Positions 15,514-22,116 of a stretch of DNA of 22,116 bases are shown here, one piece after another (within the stretch, counting starts at the first letter, position 1; every line of letters starts with the position of its first letter). This DNA comes from CAYJAD01 sp964372165 (lineage in GTDB: Bacteria > Desulfobacterota > Desulfovibrionia > Desulfovibrionales > Desulfovibrionaceae): assembly GCA_964372165.1 (NCBI GenBank), contig CAYJPT010000025.1:1-22116 (forward strand). Reading direction: 5' to 3'. The notes beneath the pieces are model-generated. The model was not told the origin of the DNA. It ran no database searches and was given only the letters and a program-made list of their open reading frames with translations. The position numbers were made by a program, and so were the translations under genes.

Positions 15514-17397
15514 TTATTCATCGCGTAAGCCTTCTGCCGCTTCAATTTTTAATAGACGTATGGCAGCGGCAAGACCTGCCAAAATAGATGCCAACAAGGC
15601 AAAGGCTATAGCCCAAAGTTGTTGCTCAAAGCCAAGGCGGCATAGGACTTCACCCGGAAGAATAAAGTCTTGGGCCAAGAAATTCATATAGGCCCCAAGA
15701 CCATGAAACAAAAATAACGACAGTAACATGCCCATGCCCGTCATCATAAGCCCTGCGGTAAGCGGAAAAGCGCAAAGACTAGTACCGTGTATACCAAGCA
15801 AGCGGAGTACGGCTAAAGCGCGTCTTTTGCGTTCAACGCTAGCATAGAGCGAAGCTAAAAGACATATGGTACCACCAATAACAGCAGCACCAGCAATAAG
15901 CCCTAAGATAAGCGAAAGATATTGATCCATTTTGCGTACACGCTCAATGTCAGCCACACGAGTTTTAACAATAATATCTTCTTTTTCCAGTGCTATGGCT
16001 AGCGGAGCAACGTCATCCAATGAGCGTGCATACATTCGAAAACGTGAATAATTTTGTCTAGCTAATAAGATGTTTATACTTTTGCCAAGCTCTACTACAT
16101 TCGTTTTATCAGTAACCTCAAGCGGACGAGTATATAGAAGGTTTAATCTTGTAATCAACCCCGAGGCGGCAATGGCTGTATTTGGTAGGAGATTTTCATG
16201 GGGTAATATATGCAAAGGGATACTAATAGTTGCGCCTTCGTCTGTTTTGATATGAGCCAAGGCTTTGTGACTAGAAAATTTGGCGGCCATGTCTGGAGCT
16301 ACTAAAATGGTGGCAGGAATTTCTTGTATGTCTTGCCAGTTTTTAACTGGCCATGCGTCTGGTGTTTTAAATTCTTGCCATGCTTCACTTGCCCATAATG
16401 AGGATGACAACAATTTGAGTCGAACGGTTTGTTCTGTGTTTTGTTCAGCATCAAAGTTAGTAAGAGCAAGCTTCAAAGGATTATCAACTTGTCCAGCTAT
16501 GGGAATTAGGGCCATTTCTTGACCACGCAAGATATTGCGTACTTCTTGCACCTTAAACAGGCTAAGCGGATTGTTGCCAGCTTGAAGTAACAGCACATGC
16601 CATCCGTCTTTTGCAAAATCTGGAGTTTCGCTTATTTTGGCAAAGCCTGTGCGATGACGAAGTTGAGCTGTAACTATGGGGCTTAGAGCTTCACGGGTAT
16701 AGAGTAAAGCTTCATAAAATACTGGATAAGCCAAAGGTTTTTCGCCAGCCCAACCATAGGTTTCTACCCCAAAACCATCACGATAAGCTTCCATACGCTC
16801 TAGTTGAATTAGAGGGACAAAGGCCATATCACGCCCGGTGGCTTGTTGCGGTAGTATGTCAATTACTTTCAGCTCAAGCGAAGCAGATTCAAGCCCACCA
16901 CCCTTTTTTTGGCGTGAAATTTTGACTTCTATGGTGTCATTTTTCTTGGCAGACAATTTTTGAGCTAGAGAAGTGCTAAGAACGCAAGCGCCTTCACTTG
17001 GTATTTGCATGCGATAACTTTGTAAAAGCCAATCCCCATCACCTGTTGGTTGCATATCTGCTTTAACACTTTTATCCGTAAGTGTAGGATTACTAAATGT
17101 GCCACCCACACCAAGTTCACGAGTTTTGGGTACTAAAAAACCTACGTGGAGATTGCTTCCCCATTTTTCAAACCATGCAGCGTCAAGAGTTGATGTTCCT
17201 TGAGGGATAACTTCCATAAAGCTTGGGTCGTTAATCATGCGTTGACGCATAACTTCCACAACGCCATTTTTTAGCCCAAAAAAAAGCAAAAGTGGTAAAG
17301 CGATGGCGGCAACCGTAAGCACAAGGCAAACGCTCATGCGCATATCATGGCGTAAATCCTTACAGGACATCCAAATAACGGCAAAAAACTCACGCAT
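15514..17397 (-). CDS. FtsX/LolC-type ABC permease (TagS-like)
   Basis: About 627 residues from the ATG at 17397, which is properly spaced behind AGGGG. A GTG two codons upstream (17403) is too close to that site. The layout is that of the MacB/LolC/FtsX family: one membrane segment near the N-terminus (about 20-44), a large periplasmic region (about 50-490), then three membrane segments (about 495-520, 545-570, 595-618), with A-L-A-V-L-R-L-L-G-I in the cytoplasmic loop that contacts the ATPase. This group moves lipoproteins or couples ATP hydrolysis to periplasmic events rather than pumping small solutes. It overlaps the ATPase gene by 8 bases, so the two are translationally coupled. In the Tag set the matching protein is TagS. 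The assignment to that subgroup is inferred from context. Confidence 0.88.
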   Translation of the reverse strand: MREFFAVIWMSCKDLRHDMRMSVCLVLTVAAIALPLLLFFGLKNGVVEVMRQRMINDPSFMEVIPQGTSTLDAAWFEKWGSNLHVGFLVPKTRELGVGGTFSNPTLTDKSVKADMQPTGDGDWLLQSYRMQIPSEGACVLSTSLAQKLSAKKNDTIEVKISRQKKGGGLESASLELKVIDILPQQATGRDMAFVPLIQLERMEAYRDGFGVETYGWAGEKPLAYPVFYEALLYTREALSPIVTAQLRHRTGFAKISETPDFAKDGWHVLLLQAGNNPLSLFKVQEVRNILRGQEMALIPIAGQVDNPLKLALTNFDAEQNTEQTVRLKLLSSSLWASEAWQEFKTPDAWPVKNWQDIQEIPATILVAPDMAAKFSSHKALAHIKTDEGATISIPLHILPHENLLPNTAIAASGLITRLNLLYTRPLEVTDKTNVVELGKSINILLARQNYSRFRMYARSLDDVAPLAIALEKEDIIVKTRVADIERVRKMDQYLSLILGLIAGAAVIGGTICLLASLYASVERKRRALAVLRLLGIHGTSLCAFPLTAGLMMTGMGMLLSLFLFHGLGAYMNFLAQDFILPGEVLCRLGFEQQLWAIAFALLASILAGLAAAIRLLKIEAAEGLRDE

Positions 17398-18142
17398 AGA
17401 CACGCCCCTGTAATGATGGTCTATGCGTTTTAGGCCATATTAACGAAGAATGAACATGGCCTTGGGAATCAGTTTTAACTTTAAAACTTGCCCATGCGTC
17501 AGTATTTTTGCGCATCAGTTCTTGGTCGTGACTAACTATAATTGCGGCAGCCCCACTACTACGCACCACTTTACGGAAAACGGCACAAATATTTTCTGCT
17601 GTATCGCTATCCACTGCCGCTGTTGGTTCATCAGCAAGCACTACTGTAGGCCGATGAATTAATGCACGAGCAATGGCTACGCGCTGTCTTTGACCGCCTG
17701 AAAGATGCTGAGGTTTTTTATTGACCTGATTAGTTATTCCAAGAGCATTTAAGAGAAAATAGAACCATTCCAAAGTCTTATTATCTTTAAGCCCAAGCAA
17801 TTTTGCTGGAAGTAAAATGTTTTCTTGAACATTTAGAAAGGGAAGTAGCCCACCAGATTGTAACACATAACCCAATTCTTGACGGCGAACCCAAGCCAGC
17901 GTCGAAGTACTGGCTTGGGTTAGGTTGATTTTTTTCTCTCCTGCACATTGTATATACATTTGCCCATTATCTGGGCGCAAAATGAGAGCGAGAATATCTA
18001 GTAGCGTGGATTTTCCGCATCCACTTTGTCCTACAACGGCTATTATATCCCCAACATTAAGGTGTAATAGCGGTACTGACAACGTAAATACAGCCCCATT
18101 TTTTTCACGCATCAAGTATATGTCACGTGCAGATAAAATCAT
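17390..18142 (-). CDS. LolD/MacB-type ABC transporter ATPase (TagT-like)
   Basis: A 250-residue ATP-binding subunit. Walker A G-Q-S-G-C-G-K-S-T (38-46), Q-loop Gln95, signature L-S-G-G-Q (147-151), Walker B V-V-L-A-D-E (167-172), D-loop A-A-V-D and H-loop His205 are all intact, so it should hydrolyse ATP. The short single domain and permease partner fit the LolD/FtsE/MacB class. Its ATG shares the A of the VWA gene's TAA (TAATG), a 1-base overlap, and its end overlaps the permease gene. In Pseudomonas the equivalent of this pair is TagT-TagS, required for Thr-phosphorylation signalling to T6SS. The role here would be to power the envelope assembly formed by its neighbours. Confidence 0.93.
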   Translation of the reverse strand: MILSARDIYLMREKNGAVFTLSVPLLHLNVGDIIAVVGQSGCGKSTLLDILALILRPDNGQMYIQCAGEKKINLTQASTSTLAWVRRQELGYVLQSGGLLPFLNVQENILLPAKLLGLKDNKTLEWFYFLLNALGITNQVNKKPQHLSGGQRQRVAIARALIHRPTVVLADEPTAAVDSDTAENICAVFRKVVRSSGAAAIIVSHDQELMRKNTDAWASFKVKTDSQGHVHSSLIWPKTHRPSLQGRVYA

Positions 18143-20262
18143 TATGGCAACAACTCTAGAGGAATAGGCGTTACATAATCGTCAGCGGAATCTCCTTGAT
18201 TTAGTGCCACCCATTGGTCTGGAGTACTGTTAATACTCTGATATGCCGCAATTTTACCTCGCAAACTTTCAATGAATTGGTCTTGCTCGTCAGGGCCAAG
18301 ACTTTCCCAAAGCTCAGGAGACATAGTCATAATCTGACTTTCATAAGGTAAGCCTTGTAAAAATGCTGGCACAAGACCTGCGTCTTGTAAAGTGGTTGCC
18401 TTGGCAAGCTGGTCAGCATTACGTGCTGTAATTGCTGCTGTACTTTGTAGGGTAGTAAAGAAGTCACCACTACCCATCTGCGCTTCAGCTCCTGCCTCAA
18501 TTACACCATTTAGCACCACTGCCAAACTATCAAGCTGACGCTTGGAAACAAGCAAGCGCACCTCAAGGGATTGAATGGACGGGTCAGTTAAGTCTTTGTC
18601 TGTAACCCAAGCTTCGATATCATTGGGGGCTTTGGTTTCTGTGGCACGTCCAAGCCAAGTGACTGTGGCGGCTTGTAAAATTTGGTGAATACCTTCTTTG
18701 GCAGATCCACCGTCCACAGTCTTAACTTCATTTGGCTTTGCTGGTACTTCAGCTTTTTCTTGTGGGGCAGCTGGAGGAGCTTTAGGGGCTTCAGGAGTTG
18801 TCTCAGCAGTTTGAGTTGGATCTTCACCTTGCACCTTAGATGCTTGTAACGTAGCTTTAAGGACGTTTTCTATTTCTACGGCATATTCTTGAGAGTTTTT
18901 AACAAAATTTATTCTATCACCAGAAGCAACTTCTAACAGCATTGGTTTGTCATAACCAACATTTGTAGTTAAATCCTTAAATTGCTTTTGGGCAAGTGAA
19001 TTATATTTTTTACGAATTTTGGGTTTTACATGAATACCAAAAATAGCAACTTTCTCTCTCGTTGCTATTGTGCGCATGGTTGATCCATCTTGCTTTGTGC
19101 TATTCCATTTATGACCCATTTCATGGCTGGGTGCATCACCTACAACAATAATAATTCGTATGGCATTTTCACTCCAAGGAGTTTTTGTAATGGCATCGTG
19201 TACACCAGCAAATAAATCTTCGTTTACATCCACAGAATCAATAGTAGTTTCTTTTACGGTTTTTAATGTTTCAAAAAAAGAATCTACAGGTTGCAATGCA
19301 GGAGTGAAATTTTTCGTTAAATATCCTATATCTTTAATTTCTTCAGAATCTCTGTAAGCCCATAATCCAAATTTTATACGTTGACCAAGTTCTGGGTTGG
19401 CAGCTAGCTTTTTACTCATAGCTTCTATAGTATTGCGCACTTCTTCAATATAGGGCTGCATACTGCGTGTGGTGTCCATAACCCAGACTATATCGTATTG
19501 TATGTCTTTGAGTGCTTTGGCAGAATCTGCTTCTGTTTGTGTAGCTGCAGTAACGGCTTCTTTATTTTTACGAATGTCGTCAGGGGCATCACGCTTGGCA
19601 TCTTCCTTACCGCTGACAGCCGCAAGGCGGAGTAAACGTCCTTCGTAGCTTTCCATGGTGATGGCTTTATGTTCTAAAATGGGTAGTAAGTAGAATTGCT
19701 TAGTAATATCTACAGCAAGCTTTGGCTCAACAGATATAATGGGAAAATCTGTTGCAAGAGGGGTTGTAGCAGCCGCATCAATGGCAGTATAAAGTTTATT
19801 TACGTCCTCGGTACGTTTTTCTGCTGTTTCCTTTAGCAGAACAGTTAAAGGCTCTTCTTCTTCAAACATAAGTACTGGCTTACGCCCTTGTGGGTGACTA
19901 AACGCTAGACACATTGTTTGCTTCCATTCAAACACGTCAGAAGCCTTAATCCAGCCGGCAATCTTACCATCTTCGCCAATGCCCACTTCGTACCAACCTG
20001 TACCAGTTTCGCGGGCTTCACCACCGGGGCGGGTGTAAACAAAATATGGCTTAAAAATCGGCAATTGCCCTTCAAGTTGATTGGCTTCAGAAGCATCTTT
20101 ATAGAGCTTTGCTTGCGGACGAGTAAGAACTCGTAAGGGAAGTGGAGAACCTTCTTCTATAGGCACAGGTTTTCGTGCTTCAGCCGAGCTAGAAGAAGGT
20201 GTAAAGAAAATTGTTACAGCTAAAAACAACACTACCAATGACGCAGGAAATAAACGCTTCAT
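18142..20262 (-). CDS. Exported SH3-like/von Willebrand A protein, PpkA-periplasmic-domain-like
   Basis: A 706-residue protein with a signal peptide (cut after S-A-E-A or nearby, residue about 29). An SH3-like barrel lies at about 40-115 (A-K-L-Y-K-D, then G-T-G-W-Y-E-V-G and G-W-I-K). A VWA domain spans about 255-470 with MIDAS residues D263-T-T-R-S267 and Asp376 (V-V-G-D-A-P-S-H). A Pro/Ala/Glu-rich linker lies at about 480-515, then a helical end domain (520-706). Pseudomonas PpkA has a cytoplasmic kinase fused to a periplasmic VWA. Here the kinase is absent and the protein is exported whole. First gene of the operon, GAGG before the ATG. It would be the metal-dependent binding partner of the SUMF1-like protein. 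An unrelated VWA sensor is possible. Confidence 0.86.
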   Translation of the reverse strand: MKRLFPASLVVLFLAVTIFFTPSSSSAEARKPVPIEEGSPLPLRVLTRPQAKLYKDASEANQLEGQLPIFKPYFVYTRPGGEARETGTGWYEVGIGEDGKIAGWIKASDVFEWKQTMCLAFSHPQGRKPVLMFEEEEPLTVLLKETAEKRTEDVNKLYTAIDAAATTPLATDFPIISVEPKLAVDITKQFYLLPILEHKAITMESYEGRLLRLAAVSGKEDAKRDAPDDIRKNKEAVTAATQTEADSAKALKDIQYDIVWVMDTTRSMQPYIEEVRNTIEAMSKKLAANPELGQRIKFGLWAYRDSEEIKDIGYLTKNFTPALQPVDSFFETLKTVKETTIDSVDVNEDLFAGVHDAITKTPWSENAIRIIIVVGDAPSHEMGHKWNSTKQDGSTMRTIATREKVAIFGIHVKPKIRKKYNSLAQKQFKDLTTNVGYDKPMLLEVASGDRINFVKNSQEYAVEIENVLKATLQASKVQGEDPTQTAETTPEAPKAPPAAPQEKAEVPAKPNEVKTVDGGSAKEGIHQILQAATVTWLGRATETKAPNDIEAWVTDKDLTDPSIQSLEVRLLVSKRQLDSLAVVLNGVIEAGAEAQMGSGDFFTTLQSTAAITARNADQLAKATTLQDAGLVPAFLQGLPYESQIMTMSPELWESLGPDEQDQFIESLRGKIAAYQSINSTPDQWVALNQGDSADDYVTPIPLELLP

Positions 20263-20329
20263 ACCAACCTCGCTAACCTAAATAAAATTTACAAATTAAA
20301 TAGATAAAGCAGAAAGGCACTATTAAGTA

Positions 20330-20359
20330 GGTGAGAACAAGCGATAGAGGGTGAGAACA
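20330..20359. promoter_or_regulatory. Direct repeat upstream of the operon, possible operator
   Basis: The 10-mer GGTGAGAACA occurs at 20330-20339 and again at 20350-20359, exactly 20 bases apart (two helix turns), 68-97 bases upstream of the VWA start. Identical spaced copies on one helix face suggest a regulator binding site. The regulator is unknown. Confidence 0.35.
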
Positions 20360-20451
20360 GCAAACACAGCGGGTAAATCAGTACCAACGCACGATATCTA
20401 TTGATAAATATTAAGCATTTTTACTATAAACAATGAAAACTCATTCGCCAG

Positions 20452-20735
20452 CAGTGAGAGTGTCGGTGAAATGAACTTTAATTGTACAAAATGCTCTATA
20501 ATTTGACAAGTTCTAAAGAGCATTAATTCAATATTTTTTCAAATTAAAATAAATATTTTGGAAAAACAACGCATTAGAAAATGTCTAGATTTTATAAACT
20601 ATATTTACTTAAAATCTAAACATAATTCATATAGTCATTTAAGAAATTTATAATAAATACCATATTTAATATCTTTATCAATCATAATATCCTGAAAAAT
20701 AATAATAAAAATATATTTCACCGACACTTTCACTG
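20452..20735. repeat. 284-bp element bounded by 21-bp inverted repeats
   Basis: Arms at 20452-20472 and 20715-20735 are inverted copies matching at 20 of 21 bases. They enclose 242 bases of very AT-rich DNA with smaller nested inverted repeats and no coding frame. The architecture resembles a MITE-like non-autonomous element. A pair of integrase/excision-factor sites is an alternative because the integrase gene ends 120 bases away. No clear target duplication flanks it. Confidence 0.6.
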
Positions 20736-20854
20736 ATAGTAGAATAAAATATTATTTATAATATGAACAAACTATTTTAAAATTTCAACAATATGAAACA
20801 TATTACAAGTTGTATTTTAACTAACAGTGTACTGTAATGAAAAATGCTTTTTAT

Positions 20855-22023
20855 TTATCGAGCTAAATCCCCGTCTCCAATACTTTTCCCCACAATATTT
20901 GCTGCATCTATTAAGGATGATGGGGCCAAATGTGCATAACGCATGGTAACCTTTGGGTCGTAATGTCCTAATATTTTTTGAACTTCACATAGAGAACACC
21001 CTTCATTGACGAGCAAACTTGCAAAGGAATGGCGTAAATCATGAATACGTACATCATGTAGACCTAGTTTTTGGCGCACTTGCTTCCATGTATAAAAGAC
21101 GGATTTGATATGCTCGTCTGGGTTTGTAGCAGGAAAAAGCCAAGGGCTGTTTTGTTTGGTTTTAAGCTCTTGGATAATTTTTAAAGCTTTATCAGAAAGG
21201 GGGATATGCCAAGCTTTGCCAGACTTAGAGATGGGAATGGTTAATATCCTTTCCTCAAGGTGGACATGCTCCCAACGAGCTGTTAAAATTTCATTTCGCC
21301 TTGCTCCTGTGTACAAAAGTAGTTGCAAGGCTAGTGCACACTTATTGTTATACATGTTTTGCAAAGTCTTAATCACAAGCCTTACCTCTCGTTTTGTAAG
21401 ATAGCGAGTATGCGGCGTATTTTCTGGTATGGGGGTAATATCACGACACGGATTGCTAAGAATATCTAAAAAACCCCAACGCACGGCACAATTAAATATT
21501 GACCGCACCACCGCAAAAATGCGGTTACATGTGCTTGCCTGTAGCCCTTGGTTTGATAAAGAGCTTTGCCAGTTGACAATCTCCACTTGAGTGATGGTAT
21601 TAAGTAAGCGATTGCTAAAAGTGGGGAAAAAGCGATTTTCTAAGACTCGAATGTCTAAAGTCCAACTGCGCTTTTTTACCTTGGCATGGGGCAGATAACG
21701 CTCAATGACAAAATCTTTGATAGTAATGTTTTTACAGCGAAATTCACTTCTTTTTGTGGGTCACCACCTTCTCGGACAATATTTGCAATACGATATGCAC
21801 ATTCACGAGCAAGGGCCGCATCCATAGTATTTGTATTGCCCATACGTAAATAACGCATCTTCTTTTCAGCATCACGATACCTAAAATACCACGTCCCCTT
21901 ACCCGATAAGCGATACTCTAAGAAGAATCCAGCAAGCTCTTTGTCATTATAATGTATTATTTTAGCTGGTATATGTAGTAATATATCTTTTAAAAAATCT
22001 TGGGTTAAATGGCATTTTTGCAT
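20855..22023 (-). pseudogene. P4-type tyrosine integrase broken by one frameshift
   Basis: Read from the ATG at 22023 (AAGGAG in front), an N-terminal arm-binding domain (G-T-W-Y-F-R-Y-R-D-A-E-K-K) runs in one frame to about 21729. Continuing that frame gives a stop at 21676-21678. The protein resumes in the -1 frame at I-T-I-K-D-F-V-I-E-R-Y-L-P-H-A-K, with the core-binding and catalytic domains, to the stop at 20855. The switch sits in a run of five T on the + strand (21729-21733), so one lost base explains it. The catalytic residues are all present: Arg in T-G-A-R-R-N-E, Lys in I-S-K-S-G-K, H-D-L-R-H, the L-G-H-Y box and the Tyr in M-R-Y-A-H-L. Total would be ~390 residues, the family's usual size. 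A -1 ribosomal slip at GTA-AAA is a less likely alternative. Confidence 0.88.
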
Positions 22024-22060
22024 GGTTGTCTCCTTAACGTCTTTGCAATTCAATCTACGC

Positions 22061-22084
22061 TTATTCCTTACCGTAAAGGAATAA
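22061..22084. other. Hairpin upstream of the integrase gene
   Basis: TTATTCCTT (22061-22069) pairs perfectly with AAGGAATAA (22076-22084) around six bases, 38 bases before the integrase start. It may be an upstream gene's terminator, an operator, or part of an attachment site, since P4-type att sites usually lie just upstream of the integrase. No tRNA end is visible before the window closes. Confidence 0.35.
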
Positions 22085-22116
22085 AATATTACGCTACACG
22101 CTATTTCACAAAAAAA

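Larger units (their letters stand above)
20263..20854. other. AT-rich non-coding gap between integrase and operon
   Basis: No gene-like frame on either strand. It carries the operon's upstream region, a 20-bp-period direct repeat, the 21-bp inverted-repeat pair and several internal inverted repeats (20490-20497/20517-20524; 20586-20593/20611-20618). No tRNA is seen. A promoter for the operon must lie here or be shared, but I could not place convincing -35/-10 boxes. Confidence 0.55.

Noticed and set aside
15251..15691. A 146-residue + strand frame across the SUMF1-like/permease junction
   Set aside because: It crosses two well-supported genes on the other strand and shows no domain.
18142..20262. 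VWA protein as part of a MoxR-type chaperone system
   Set aside because: No MoxR AAA ATPase is present. The protein is exported whole and its neighbours are an ABC pair and a SUMF1-like protein.
20263..20854. CRISPR array or tRNA in the AT-rich gap
   Set aside because: The repeats are only a pair each, without regular spacers, and no cloverleaf or conserved tRNA sequence can be formed.

Overview
The window looks like an AT-rich accessory region of a Gram-negative bacterium. Several products carry Sec signal peptides or lipoboxes, and a LolCDE/MacB-type ABC transporter and outer-membrane-style lipoproteins are present. Some low-GC member of the Desulfovibrionaceae is possible, but I cannot fix the taxon from sequence alone.

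Layout. The left end (3-572, + strand) is the 3' part of an IS5-family DDE transposase, followed by a strong hairpin. Next come a short stretch with little in it and the remnant of a small gene broken by an in-frame stop (786-941, - strand). From 20262 down to 1049, twelve genes all lie on the - strand with gaps of 72 bases or less or with overlaps. Most have a clear ribosome binding site, so this is very probably one ~19-kb transcription unit. A ~590-base AT-rich non-coding gap (20263-20854) follows. It holds a 21-bp inverted-repeat pair around a 242-bp core and a 20-bp-period direct repeat upstream of the operon. The right end carries a P4-type tyrosine integrase gene (20855-22023) broken by one frameshift.

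The operon, in order of transcription, encodes: a secreted SH3-like/VWA protein; an ABC ATPase; an FtsX/LolC-type permease; an exported formylglycine-generating-enzyme (SUMF1)-like protein; a glycine-zipper coiled-coil lipoprotein; a second coiled-coil lipoprotein; a PDZ-S41 protease; a small exported protein apparently starting at AUU; a periplasmic ankyrin-repeat protein; a membrane-anchored AsmA-like protein; a 1311-residue exported repeat protein; and a PA14-like exported protein.

The first five products match, by domain type, the envelope-sensing set that controls type VI secretion in Pseudomonas aeruginosa: TagT ATPase, TagS permease, TagR SUMF1-like protein, TagQ lipoprotein and the periplasmic VWA part of the kinase PpkA. 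No T6SS structural gene, kinase, phosphatase or FHA protein is visible here. I infer a Tag-like envelope sensing or remodelling module that has been separated from T6SS and joined to a protease and several large exported repeat proteins. The ankyrin protein and the 1311-residue protein share a C-terminal ~118-residue module (79/118 identical by hand count). The ankyrin protein also carries a helical motif found in the glycine-zipper lipoprotein. Decayed mobile genes on both sides suggest that the cassette sits in an old genomic island.
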